A DNA stretch of 64,000 nt from Rhineura floridana (GCF_030035675.1 NC_084482.1:227132943-227196942), one strand, 5' to 3'. Numbered from the stretch's first letter, positions 46,625-58,096 are shown. Numbers and translations are program-made. Notes: generated from the letters alone by a model not told the origin.

Positions 46625-46745
46625 TCATTGCTGGTCTTCCTGGCACCCCTGTTGCCTTTGCTGCTGGTCCTCCTTGTGTTTTCATTGCTTTTGCCGCTGG
46701 TCCTCCTGGTACTCTCATTTCCTTTGCTGTCGGTCTTCCTGGCAC
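46625..46745. repeat. Minisatellite, 33-bp unit, about 3.6 copies
   Basis: On the minus strand the repeat reads as an 11-residue unit of the form VPG(G/R)PxAKxM(R/K), for example VPGGPAAKAMK then TQGGPAAKATG. It lies in the 301-bp gap between the head-to-head LTRs B and C. The frame is open for only 61 codons, so I treat it as a tandem repeat, not a gene. Confidence 0.6.
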
Positions 46746-46865
46746 CACAATTTCATCTGCTCCAGGAGTGTGGCTAGTTCTCCCTCCATTTTGACTCAGG
46801 CACACCTTGTTCCCAATTCTTCTTCAAGGAAAATCAAGCCCATGTTTGACACCAGTGTTGAGCAC

Positions 46866-47695
46866 TGTGATGTCCTTATATGTTAAAAACTGTAAATATG
46901 GTAAGTGTGGGTTTATATAGGGATATATGGTAAGTGAATTGAGTAAGAGGGGGGAGTACATGGGCTAGAATGCTGGAGAATGTTGGATGATGATTGGCTG
47001 AGGGTTTGAATGGCTGAAGGTTATTGGGGGGAGTTGAGAGGAGAGTGACTGGAAAGGATTTGAAATGGGAGGCAGTTGGGATTGAGTTGACAGAGTTCTG
47101 AGGGAGGTTTGGATTCTATTAGGCTGCTATTTGGACAGAATATATATCTGGAAACATAAGAGTGACACTATATGAAACCATACGCTTGTTAAACATTCCT
47201 ATAGTAATCTTGTTATTTCCTGGTGTTATCAAACAAATACTTTTATTGGTTTATCAAAAGCCTGATCCTTGGCTGGGAATACACAGACCAGAAGGGAGGG
47301 CAGGGTAATTACCAAGGCTGAAGGAAAACTGTATCTAATGGTGGCAGCGGTGAAGGAAGAAAGTGTAACATCGTCAAGTATCCAGAGCAACCCAGGATTG
47401 TATGCTTTATAGAGAAAGATTCAGGGGGGTTGTGGACAGCAAGGGCACCCAGACACAAAGCAACAAGCCATAGGGAGACTGAGGCAAAGTCTCTAGCAGT
47501 ATTGTTTACAGGGAGTGGCTGGTGGTGCTGCCTAGCAGTGGGATCTTGAGAGATCTGTGCTAGAATGGAGTGAGAAAAAATAAAAATGATGATCCTGACT
47601 GGTGGTGTCCTGAGGTGGTGCCTAGTGAAAGGTGGTAGCCACAAGCAGGTGGGAACCTGACAGGTGGAGCCAAAGGTGGGATTGTCACATGCACC
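46866..47695 (+). mobile_element. LTR-retroelement fossil C: LTR plus leader
   Basis: The LTR is 46,866-47,330 in plus orientation. It starts TGTGATGTCC and has a TATA-like region and a late poly-A region. The spacer GTATCTAA precedes a primer-binding site TGGTGGCAGCGG (47,339-47,356), whose match to the 3' end of tRNA-Leu is good over about 13 bases. The leader matches A and B to about 47,690 and is then lost. Confidence 0.75.
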
Positions 47696-47739
47696 ACCCC
47701 AATCTCCAAGCAGTGAGAGACCTTCAGCAGTCCCTGAGC

Positions 47740-47925
47740 TTGCCCAGGGTTTGGTTTTACCTGTTTAGTCCTTTTTAATATTGCTCCCCTATATTTCTCA
47801 ACTGTATTTTATGTGTTTTTATTTTAGTGTTTCTGAGATTTTATTGTGAGCTGTCGTGAGTGCCCTATTGTAGGGCAGAAGGACAGGATTGAAGTAATAA
47901 CAACAACAGCAGCAATAATAATAAT
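47740..47925 (+). mobile_element. LINE 3' UTR fragment
   Basis: A T-rich stretch, GAGCTGTCGTGAGTGCC, TAGGGCAGAAGGACAGG and an (AAT)n/(AAC)n tail are arranged as in L2/CR1-group 3' ends. It directly precedes the zinc-finger remnant. Confidence 0.55.
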
Positions 47926-48840
<915 letters not shown>

Positions 48841-51419
48841 GAAAAGACAAAGCATACAAATGCTTACTCTTTTTCTAAAACAACAAAGACACTTGTGGCA
48901 ACTGTAAAGCTCCCAGATTAATTATGGTATATGTTTTTGTGGACTAGAGTTCATTTCATCTGATGCATGAAGTGTTATTCTTAGTGGGCTGGTACAGAAG
49001 CGTAAGGGTGCAGAGAGGGAAAATGTAGAGGTGCGATTGAAACCAAATAACAGAAAATGCTGCCTTTGACAATTGCTGTAAAGTTTAAACATGTGCAAAA
49101 TAAACAGTGACCATTCATAAGGGCATTGCTGGTAGATAATAGCATGGATCATGTTGGAAGCCGAGCAGGTGAAGGAACCCTTGGAATTGTGGATGACGTT
49201 GCAAAATCCTGTGACCATTCTGCCTGAGTAGATATGGGGATGGATATTACATCTGGACTCATTACCAGATCTGGTCCCTTTTTTTTCAGTTTCTGTTGGA
49301 TGGTCTATTGTTGCTTGTGCATTAGTAGCTGCTTCAGATTAGGGTGCAGCCTGAAGGTAAGGAGACACCTATCCCACAAGGCCTATGAGAGGGAAGTATA
49401 TTATTAGGATGACTTACGAAAAAGACAGTACTCAGATCTTTACGAATACCAGATTTATGCTATAAGCCTTTTAGAGCTTGAGGTCTGTAATCTTTAGCAA
49501 GGATTCAAACACACACAGGATCAAAGGGGTATTGTTAATAATGCTGGCTGAGCATTCCTTTTGTTAGGCAGTTTACAGGTAAACGATACAAAATGCTTGC
49601 CCAGTGCTTTTTCATTGGAAGCGCATGAACAAGAGAAGTGGGATACCCATCAGAGCATCCCTCACATCTAAAGGAGGGGTCAGGTAAGGGTGTGTGATAG
49701 AGCGGAATGAGGAGAGGGCAGTTTTGAAACTAGGAATGCACTGAGGCAGAGCAAGTGAGAGCTCTGTGCAGGCTGAAGGCAACTTGGTTTTGCAGGGCCT
49801 CTCCCCAAAGATCTCATGTTCTGCTGGTCTATTAGTAAATGAGGCAAATCTTGACAAGATATAAAGCAAATGTTACCAACCCTTACTAGGAACACTTTTT
49901 AAAAAAATCCCTCCTTCCAGTTTTTCAGTTTGCACTACTGCATTGCCTGAAATTACTTGCCAAGCTTAATTTTGGTGCTGTCCTCAGAACTGGAGCACCT
50001 CTTGAGGTACCATTCCAAGGCATGCCTCCAGCCAGAAATGGTAGGATTTTCCAGCAGAGCAGAAATGGGTGCTCCAAGATATATGGTCAGGAGAGAAAGC
50101 AGGGGTCTTGTGTGACATCTCTCAGGTTTCTGGACTCAGGGGTCCAGGTAATTCATGAGTTTAGCTGTGAGGATCTTAGCAAATCTTGCACTTGACAGAG
50201 GAGGGCTGCTGTCTTTTGGGGTCTCCAGGACTGGGGGCAGTGCACAAAAGCAGAATGGTTTTTCACTCAGAGGATAAGAGTCCACCGACTTGCCTGTAAC
50301 TGGTCTCAGAAACTGCTTATGGAAGCACACATCATTTTAGTCAACTTTGTAACAACAAGCATGAGAAGGACTTTGCTGGATCAGACAAGACTAGGGTTGC
50401 CAGGTCAGAAACATCCCAAACCCTGAGGTTTCAGGGGTGGGCCCTAGTGATGCCACAGGGTGAACCTTAGTAATGTCACAGGGGCGGCCCCTAGTGATGT
50501 CATTAAGCATGATACATGAAGCATCAGCCACAGTTGCTTGGAGCATAGAATTCAAACAAAAATATTTCTCTAATTGTAAATTATGATAGAAATCTTAGCT
50601 AAAAAATAGAGCCTGGGTAGGAAACATTTAATCTAGTTCACTTGCTTCTGGCAAGGTCCAGCCACCAGATGACCATTGTATGGAGAAAGGAGCCTAGTGT
50701 TGTGGAGATGTTAGATCGGAGCATTCAGGAGTAAAGATGGATGCCCCCGAAGACTGCAATTCTAAACACACTTACAAAGGGACCAAGCCTCATAGAACTC
50801 AATAGGACTTCTCAGTAGATATGGTTTGGATTGTGCTGTTGGTAAAGCTTGAATAGGGAACCTCTGCAAAGATAATCATATCCAAGCAGGGTTGGCAACC
50901 CCCTGCATGAAATGCCCTGCCTCTACCTTTTAACATGGCTTTGCCAAACCTTTTACAGATTTGACCCTTCAGACAGAGGTCTGAGAAATGAGTAAGAGTA
51001 AGAACATTCTCTACCACACATGGTTTGATCTACCTTCAGAGACAGCAGCTTGGGAGCAACAACAATTGCAGCCACACTTTCTAGTATGTGAATTCTCTTT
51101 TACCACTGTTGGGTAAGAAACAAACCATCATGCAACCGACAAGGTGCATCATCAGTGGGTTTAAGGGGGTTGAGCTGAGCCACTGGTGTTGCTTCTATGG
51201 ATTAAGGGAGTGAGGTTAACGGTAAATGCAAACAGAAAAAGAAAAAGACAGTGATGTTTTCCTAAATGCAATACCATACCAACCACAACAAGATTCCTAT
51301 GAGTAAGGCAGAAAACTCAGCATCTCACAACCAGTCAGGGTTCCTAACCAAAAACTCAAACTAAAAAAATCCTGGCAGCCAAGGTCGCAGAAATCCCCAT
51401 GCAACACAACCTGACCAGA
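48841..51419. other. Zinc-finger 3' flank and unassigned sequence
   Basis: No coding gene was recognised. Positions 50,755-50,830 resemble the palindromic repeat seen at 52,985 (CTCAGTAGATATGG). GTGATGCCACAGGG / AGTAATGTCACAGGGGCG near 50,450 is a local duplication of unknown type. Confidence 0.45.
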
Positions 51420-51850
51420 GGCTGATGTTAGTGCAGAATGCTGTGGCATGATTGCTGACAAGAGCGAGACCCTATCAGCACATAATACCTCTGCTCTGAA
51501 ATCTGCATTGGTTGCTGATTTGCTACCAGGCCAAGTTCAAGGTGTGCCAGTCCTTTAGTGTGGCAAAACCTAAGCTTTGGAACTCCCTGCCTATTGACAT
51601 TAGGCAGACACCTCTTTTCAGCACCTGCTAAAATCATTTTTGTTTAGGCAAGCCTGCCCACGCAGGTAGAAGCGATTGTATTTTATCTGTTTTTAACTCA
51701 TTGTTGGTTTTATTATTTTTAATGTTTTTAAATACCTGTCTTTAACTGTTTGTGTCAATAATTTAATTGTTTTAATTCCTTCTGTAAACCACTTTGAGAT
51801 TTTTTACAATAAAGCCATATATAAATGTTGTAAATAAAATAAATATATTT
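51420..51850 (+). mobile_element. Old L2-group LINE 3' end
   Basis: Broken coding traces of the L2 C-terminus (GTGCAGAATGCTGTGGC, TTTGGAACTCCCTGCC) are followed by a T-rich 3' UTR with AAACCACTTTGAGATT and an (AAAT)n tail. It is more diverged than the other L2 copies. Confidence 0.7.
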
Positions 51851-51936
51851 TAGAGTCACTATGGCCCTTGGGTCTCTTTCCACTTTTAGGAACAAAGCAA
51901 TCTACCTTATACCAACTCAGGCCATTTTTGCCAAAA

Positions 51937-52434
51937 CATCTGATTGTCCTGATGCACAACCTATACTCTGGACAAGAGGCTACTGTAAGGATAGAATATG
52001 GAGAAACCGATTGGTTCCCCATCGGAAAGGGTGTGAGACAGGGATGTATTTTATCACCCTATTTATTTAATCTCTACGCAGAACATATCATACGGAAAGC
52101 AGGATTGGACCAAGGAGGAAGGAGGTGTGAAAATTGGAGGGAGAAATATCAATAATTTAAGATATGCAGACGATACCATACTACTAGCAGAAACCAGTAA
52201 AGATTTGAAACGAATGCTGATGAAAGTTAAAGAGGAAAGCACAAAAGCAGGACTACAGCTGAATGTCAAAAAGACTAAAGTAATGACAACAGAAGATTTA
52301 TGCAACTTTAGAGTTGACAATGAGGACATTGAACTTGTCAAGGATTATCAATATCTTGGCTCAATCATTAACCAAAATGGAGACAATAGGCAAGAAATCA
52401 GAAGAAGGCTAGGACTGGGGAGGGCAGCTGTGAG
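51937..52434 (+). mobile_element. BovB (RTE) LINE internal fragment
   Basis: The plus strand carries RT blocks IVLMHNLYSGQEATVRIEYG, GVRQGCILSPYLFNLYAEH and NNLRYADDTILLAE, then VDNEDIELVKDYQYLG and QEIRRRLGLGRAAV. One frame change lies near 52,125. The right end abuts, and probably truncates, a vomeronasal-receptor exon. Confidence 0.92.
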
Positions 52435-52435
52435 A

Positions 52436-52657
52436 TTTAGGGTTAGGTTGTTGCGTCTTTCACAGTTGTAGTTTGGAATATTGACTTTCCCACCAGCAAG
52501 CAGGTCTGTCAGGGCATCAGAAGTTGTTCTTCCATCAGAATGGGTCTCATAGACGCTGTAGCCCAGGGTGATGTTGGGTAAGAGTTTGGGATCCTGATTG
52601 ATCTCCTGAATGGTGAGCAGGAAGGAAAGAATTTCCCAGTACCTCCCATTTATATAA
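52436..52657 (-). pseudogene. Type-2 vomeronasal receptor (V2R) exon 2, truncated
   Basis: After a good acceptor (TTTTTTGATTTTTTGCAG, exon start 52,657) the minus strand reads YINGRYWEILSFLLTIQEIN, then QDPKLLPNITLGYSVYETHS and VNIPNYNCERRNN. This is the start of the ligand-binding (ANF/Venus-flytrap) domain of a class-C chemoreceptor. The phase fits the donor of the exon-1 candidate at 53,457. Sequence then passes into a BovB fragment, so the rest of exon 2 and exons 3-6 are missing. I cannot fully exclude another class-C receptor. Confidence 0.75.
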
Positions 52658-52984
52658 CTGCAAAAAATCAAAAAAGATGTGTCACCCATTGTCACCCTCA
52701 TTTCAGTAAAAGCAGAAGTCCCACCAAGCAAACATGCAAGGCAGTTAATATAGGACAAGGTGGGGCAGAGTCCTACCAGTATTTTTACTATTGCATCACG
52801 TACAGGTCCACAGGTCTCTCCTCCATCACAAGGCAAGGGCAATAGCTAAGACCTGGGAAACTAATGCTGTCTATAACCTTCCACAAGACTATTTCACACT
52901 GAGTGTGACCCTGGACAAACTCCCCAATTCTTACATCAATGAGCTTGGCCTGAGCATTCACCCATCCCCAGGGCCACAAAATGG

Positions 52985-53090
52985 GTGGTATCCAATGCTA
53001 GTCCTACTCAGAGTAGACCCATTGAAGTTAATATACCTGGCTAGCTTAGGTTCATTAATTTCAAAGGGTCTATTCTGAGTTTTGCAGCTT
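52985..53090. repeat. Palindromic interspersed repeat (MITE-like)
   Basis: TACTCAGAGTAGACCCATTG at 53,004 is mirrored by CAAAGGGTCTATTCTGAG near 53,070. Related pieces are at 2,850, 50,760 and 57,315. Confidence 0.55.
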
Positions 53091-53456
53091 TTCCATAGTT
53101 AACAGGAAAAATTAATTGGGCTGTAGTCCACTAAGTCAATAGAACTATTAATAAAGAAATAAATCAAATGCACTAGCATTCTTCTTTAGACCACAATGAA
53201 AGACTCATCTAGCTTCAGCCTGTGTCACATCAGAGTGTATAAAAGCAAAGAGGAAGTTTGTGTCTTTCCCTTATAATTATATTTCTACCCAAATTCTCCA
53301 GCTGTATTTGATGCCACTAAATTACATGGTGCCTTAGTGGGCGAACTGGGGATAGTGGGCGAACAGGTATACCAAGAAATAGGGGCTGACCCAGGTAAAT
53401 TAGGAGGATGCAAATGTCATCAGGAAGCAGAAATGCCTCCACACATCATTACTTAC

Positions 53457-53650
53457 GAAGAAAGGCTGGAAAAATGGAAGGGTCGTCGACTTACAACAAA
53501 TTCTGGAGCGATGAGTCTGCTAATGAGGTGGTCTCCTGGCCTGTAAAAATGCAAGGCACCATGTTCGTCCCTGATGAGATTCAAGGGGCAGTTTGCCTTC
53601 TGCTGCATCCCGTAGATTGCAAGAGGCAGCGACAAAAGCAGTGTGATCAT
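53457..53650 (-). pseudogene. V2R exon 1 with signal peptide
   Basis: On the minus strand an ATG at 53,650 opens a hydrophobic leader, MITLLLSLPLAIYG, then CPLNLIRDEHGALHFYRPGD and HLISRLIAPEF. This is the usual start of V2R proteins: signal peptide, a cysteine-plus-DEH motif, and YxPGDxxIxG. The exon ends at a strong donor, GTAAGT (53,456-53,451), in phase 2, which fits the acceptor of the exon-2 remnant 800 bp downstream. No stop interrupts it. With the rest of the gene missing, the locus is a pseudogene. Confidence 0.78.
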
Positions 53651-53794
53651 TCTGGGCCTGCCACTGCACCCTCCTTGTGGCTGCACCTCTCAACTCCTTT
53701 GCCAGCAAATCAGAAGAAGCTCAGAACTCTTGTAAGGCATCAGCCGCACCAGCTTTAAGAATAAAGGGGGTCCAGCTCTGGCTTCAGGGCTAAA

Positions 53795-53990
53795 GGGGGA
53801 CTGAGGGGAAGGGCTGTCGTTCAGGAGAGAACACCTGCTTTGCATGTAGAAGGTCCCAGGTTCAGTCCCTGTTGGCTTCTCAGGTGAGTCTGGGAAGGTC
53901 CCCTGGCTGGAGAGCAGCAGCAGACAGGACTCAGCTTGATGGCCCAATGGCCTGACTCAATCGAAGGCAGTTTCCTCTGTTCTTATTAAA
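53795..53990 (+). mobile_element. tRNA-derived SINE
   Basis: The head has TTGCATGTAGAAGGTCCCAG and B-box GGTTCAGTCC. The body has GGACTCAGCTTGATGG, CCAATGGCCTGACTCAAT and AAGGCAGTTTCCTCTGTTC. This is a common squamate SINE layout, related to the copies at 59.3 and 59.5 kb. Confidence 0.78.
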
Positions 53991-54329
53991 AGTGTATTAA
54001 TTAAGCTGTACACATGCATATTCCTGCCCCCTTCACCTGCCCAAGGACTCTGTGGCACTTGAGATATTTCATACCCCAAACTTTGCAAATAACGTCATGC
54101 TGCCCTCGATTGTGGTGTTTAGGTAATTGCTCTCAGAGGCAATATTTGATTGCGGAGGGGAGATCCCTTGGACTTTGGGGAGAATGAGAATAAATCACTA
54201 TGATTCTGATAATTATAAAGGGAAGCGAGTTCCTTGAAACTTTATGGGCGCAGGTGCAGAGCAGGAGAGAAAATGTGTTTACTCAATAGTCTGACGTGGT
54301 TCAGGGATGGGAAAAGGTGAGTTGGCTGA

Positions 54330-54780
54330 TCTTCATTGGCATCAGAAGAGCCCTGAAGGAATTGGACCAGGCCAAGGGGGGCCATCTAGTCCAGCATCCT
54401 GTTCTCACAGTGGCCACCCAGGTGCCTGGTTGTATTTGGTACAATTTACCAAAATTTACCAAATACAATTTACCAAAAAAAATCAAACTAGCGAACAAGA
54501 ACTAAAAAGCATTCATCTTCCGGGTAAAGGCAGTCCCCCCCCCCAAATGTGATTAACAGCAGAGGTGGGGGGGCAAAGTAGGTGGAAAAGCTGGCATGTG
54601 ATTCCCAGCAACTGGTATCGAGGGGCATCTTGCCCTCAGCTGGGGAGGGAGAAGGTAGCCATCTGATAGCCTTGTCATCACAAATTGATTTAATCCTCTT
54701 TTAAAACCATCCAAGTTGCTGCCCCTCACTGCAACTTCTGGAAACAAGCAAGCAAGCAACTTCAGTCTTCTCCTTATAAT
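54330..54780 (-). mobile_element. CR1 LINE 3' end
   Basis: The plus strand has GGCCATCTAGTCCAGCATCC and TGTTCTCACAGTGGCC, the antisense of a known CR1 3' UTR. Next to it the minus strand encodes SNLDGFKRGLNQFV, the CR1 ORF2 C-terminus. An AT-rich insertion or expansion (54,435-54,480, repeated ATTTACCAAA) interrupts it. Confidence 0.75.
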
Positions 54781-55734
54781 TTCTTCCCATGAGGCATCCT
54801 GAAACTAACATATATAAAACAGTTACATCTATAAAAAACATCTGACACAATTGCATACATAATTTTCAAAAATTATTCATACCATTTTAAATACTCTAGA
54901 TGGTTTGTTGTCTTCCAGGCAGGTGCCCCAAAGACAACAGAGAGGTTGCCTGTCTGATATGCAGTGGGAGGGAGTTCCAAAAGGCAAGAGATTGAGCACT
55001 GAAGACTCAATTCCAGCATTGTGCAGAATGGACCCCCTAATAGGATTTTATCTGCAGAATGTCCTCTCCTGCATAATGCAGTAATCAGGTGGGCATTTAG
55101 AAGATAAGACAATATTTCAGGTATCTCCTAGCCAGTGCCCTCAACTGCAGGGGCTTTATTCATATGGACGAAGTCCAGCCAAGCCTTCAGATCCAAAGTG
55201 AATGAAGGAAAATCTCAGTGACAGAGATTTTCCCTTGCCCTCAATGAGAAAGTTAGAGAGGTCTGCTCCAAGCAGACGCAGATATAAAAATTGCAGCAGT
55301 TTACATGTTTGTTTGTGTCCAGGAATGGAAATCACTCAAGCAAACAAGATCAGTATTAGTTCACATCAATTTTGTGTGTGTTTTAGAGACCTACAGATGA
55401 TACAGGCCTAACTTATTCGTTGCCATTGTTTTGAAATTTGCTTTACAATGAAATGAATCGCAACAATAATTATGACAGAAATTATGTAAAAATCCATAAG
55501 AGACAGCAAGATGAATGATGTAGTCTTTGGTTTAATTGAACTGTAGGAAAATGGAAATTGTACTGACTATGACAAATACAGGTCCGAACAGAAATTGCTG
55601 CCTTCTGACATCCCTACCACCAACACCGTAAGTCCTTTATACCTCACTTTTTGTTTGACTGAGCTTCAAATGAGCGGATTGGAAGCAGAATATATCTGGG
55701 AGAAAAAAATCCACAGGAGGATAGCATATTGTTG
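54781..55734. other. No firm feature
   Basis: A minus-strand stretch at 54,880-55,110 (GGAGGGAGTTCCAAAAGGC on the plus strand) looks like a degraded LINE 3' end. The rest is AT-rich and unassigned. Confidence 0.35.
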
Positions 55735-56040
55735 CCTGAGGGGAGGGCTGGCTGGAGGAGGAACCGTTGGAGGAGGGATTAAACGTGCTTGTACCCTGCT
55801 ATCCCTGGTTTCCTGTGTACTCTGCCACTGTGCCCAACAGTCAGAGGGTGTTGCTGTTAAACAACAGGTCTTGCTGATCCATGATTTAATTGTAGGTGAG
55901 GAGGCCGACCTAGTGTGCATTACTGAGACCTGGGTGGGGGAGTTGGGGGTCCTGATCTAACTCAGCTCTGCTCACCTGGGTACTCAGTGTAGTACTAAGC
56001 CAGACTAGAGGGGCAGGGTGCTGGTGGTTGTCACCCACTA
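55735..56040 (+). mobile_element. L2 LINE endonuclease fragment
   Basis: The plus strand reads LLIHDLIVGEEADLVCITET and TWVGE, matching the endonuclease start of the L2 at 43.7 kb, then diverges with frame breaks. It abuts V2R sequence at about 56,042. Confidence 0.7.
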
Positions 56041-56041
56041 T

Positions 56042-56390
56042 AGTTTGTCAAAGCCAACAACCGGGACCTCTCCTACATCCTCCTCATCTCCCTCCTGCTT
56101 TCTTTTTTGTCCTCCTTCCTCTTCATTGGCGGGCCAAGGAAAGTGACCTGCCTTCTCTGTCCAACAGCTTTTAGCATCATCTTGCCATCTTTTATGTGCT
56201 GGCAAAAATCATCAGTGTGGTGCTGGCCTTTCTGGCCACAAAGCCAGGGAATAGGGTCAGGAGATGCCTGGGGATCTATGGCCAACTACCTGAGCACGAA
56301 GGGAAAATACATTGTAGTTATGAAGGTCTTCTCTATCTTGGCCTCCAGTGCTGGGCTTCTGGGCTGCACATTCACCCTGCCAAAGTAATC
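56042..56390 (+). pseudogene. V2R transmembrane-domain remnant
   Basis: The plus strand begins FVKANNRDLSYILLISLLLS (TM2 region), then SFLFIGGPRKVTCLLCPTAF and, in another frame, ISVVLAFLATKPGNRVRR (TM3 and the loop after it). About 100 residues spanning TM4-TM6 are missing. The last part, [20 protein letters not shown] and SAGLLGC, is the TM7 region. At least two frameshifts and the deletion make it a pseudogene. Orientation is opposite to the exon 1-2 remnant at 52.4-53.7 kb, so it derives from a different V2R copy or from a local inversion. Confidence 0.85.
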
Positions 56391-56424
56391 TCATCTCATT
56401 TTTCGATTGGGTAACCTCCCCTGT

Positions 56425-56640
56425 AGACTGTGGGAATGCTGTGGACGTAATATATCTCGACTTCAGCAAAGCTTTTGACAAAGTGCCCCATGATATTGAT
56501 TAGCAAGCTAGCTAAATGTGGGCTGGATGAAACAACTATCAGGTGGATCCACACTCGGCCCAAAGAGTGCTTATCAATGGTTCCTTCTCAAACTGGGCGG
56601 AAGTAACAATTGGGGTAGAAATAAAGTTTATTATTATTGT
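56425..56640 (+). mobile_element. CR1 RT fragment followed by an L2-type tail
   Basis: [20 protein letters not shown] (56,436-56,495) is the CR1 reverse-transcriptase block, with one frame change just after it. At 56,605 a GGGGTAGAAATAAAGTTTA (ATT)n tail follows, like that of the L2 at 24.6 kb on its own strand. Confidence 0.8.
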
Positions 56641-57314
56641 GTGTGTCTCCCCTTTCAGACCCTCTCACTGAGGAGCTACTGCTAAACAGGCCTGCCACAT
56701 GGTAAAAGCACAAAGCCTCAGATTGTGACACTCTACACGCTCTGACATCGGCAGAGAAATCTCTTCACAGGATTTTTTTTTCCAAAACACAAATGGACAG
56801 GCGCATGCAGACCATTTGTCCACAGCGGCCGATGGCAACCTAGGCCAGCAGGGGCATGGTGGTGGTTGTACTAGTGCAAGCAATTCTGCTCACAGAAGGA
56901 TATTTCACACCAGGTGTTCCCCTGATGAAGGCCTAAACATATACCGGCCAAAACGCGTTGGGCTTTTGTTAAAAATAAAATATTTTTTTTCTAGCATCCT
57001 GGAGTTTCCTCCTTTCTTTTCTCTTTCTTGGTTTTTGGATGTTGCATGCCAGGACCTACAAGTGGGCACCACAGCACCTTCTTATTTTTTTAAAAAAACT
57101 TTGTTTCTTGCTTTTTCTAAAGGGCAGCCAAGTGGACATCAGCATGGTTACAGACACTCATTTTATTAATCAAAAGCAATAATCCAGCAGCTGCAAAGGT
57201 CTGTTGGCATAGAAAGATCTTCAGGAGTCACGTGAAAGTCAGAAATGAGGATGCTTGCTAAATTTCTCTTGGGAGAGTGTTTCACAGCATGGGACCAGCA
57301 GTTATTCCCAAGTA
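56641..57314. other. Unassigned, with a possible retroelement end
   Basis: TGATGAAGGCCTAAACATAT and then CCAAAACGCGTTGGGC at 56,948-56,963 resemble a conserved end sequence I associate with vertebrate retroelements (possibly Penelope-like). No protein is visible. Treat as unidentified. Confidence 0.3.
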
Positions 57315-57770
57315 CCTGGGCTCTATTCAGTATATCTCCTACTCAGAGCAGACCCACTTAAATCAATGCACCTAAGTTGAAATGGAAATTGACTGCCTTC
57401 AAGTCGATCCTGACTTACGGCGACCCTATTAACAGGGTTTTGATAGTAAGCGGGGTTCAGAGGTGGTTTCCCATTGCCTCCCTCTGAGGTTGAGAGGCAG
57501 TGACTGGCCCAAGGTCACCCAGGGAGCTTTCTGGCTGTGTGGGGATTCGAACCCTGGTCTCTCAGGTCATAGTCCAACACTCTAACCATTAAGAACATAA
57601 GAGCCTGCTGGATCAGGCCAGTGGCCCATCTAGTCCAGCATCCTGTTCTCACAGTGGCCAACCAGGTGCCTGGGGAAAGCTGGCTCTCTAATGCACCTAA
57701 GTTAGTCATGCCTATTAACCTCAATTGGTCTACGCTGAGTACGACTAGGACTGAACACCACCCAATGTGT
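57315..57770. repeat. Palindromic repeat split by a retroposon
   Basis: The left part, 57,315-57,378, has CTCCTACTCAGAGCAGACCC; the right part, 57,704-57,770, has CAATTGGTCTACGCTGAGTA. Together they form the same palindromic repeat as at 52,985. The insertion is 57,379-57,689. Confidence 0.65.
57379..57689 (-). mobile_element. Chimeric retroposon: CR1 3' end joined to a SINE
   Basis: This 311-bp insert has a 14-bp target-site duplication (57,365-57,378 and 57,690-57,703). On the minus strand it begins with CR1 3' UTR sequence (GGACTAGATGGGCCACTGGC). It then passes without a gap into the tRNA-headed SINE (GGTTCGAATCC B-box, CORE centre, BovB-like tail CAGGATCGACTTGAAGGC). Both parts lie within one duplication, which suggests a single insertion of a fused transcript. 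Confidence 0.75.
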
Positions 57771-57999
57771 TTCGCATCAAGGTACCATTTCATTCTTGTC
57801 CTTGTGATGGTGCTATGATTTTAGTGCATTTTTTTTAAAAAAAATGCCAACTGCACATGCTCAGAGTATTTCTTCTTAATCGCTGTTAGCAAGACAGGAG
57901 CTTCTTGTTTTGAGCTTTTATTTACTTTTAACATATCAGGAAGGTATATGGAAAGTTGATCTCATAGAGGAAGCCACCAACCTGAATTTACAAGATCTG

Positions 58000-58096
58000 A
58001 ACAGGGTGGTTTACCACAGATGCTCTTGGAGGTCACTAATTCATAGGGTTGCCATAAGTCATAATTGACTTGAAGGCACATAACACACACACAGAC
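58000..58096 (+). mobile_element. BovB/SINE-type 3' tail
   Basis: ATAGGGTTGCCATAAGTCAT and TTGACTTGAAGGCACATAAC followed by (AC)n is the BovB-like 3' end shared by Sauria-type SINEs. The head is lost. Confidence 0.65.

Noticed and set aside
54930-55110. A host gene in the minus-strand frame ending in LEYLKWYE
   Set aside because: The sequence around GGAGGGAGTTCCAAAAGG looks like a degraded LINE 3' end, and the frame is short.
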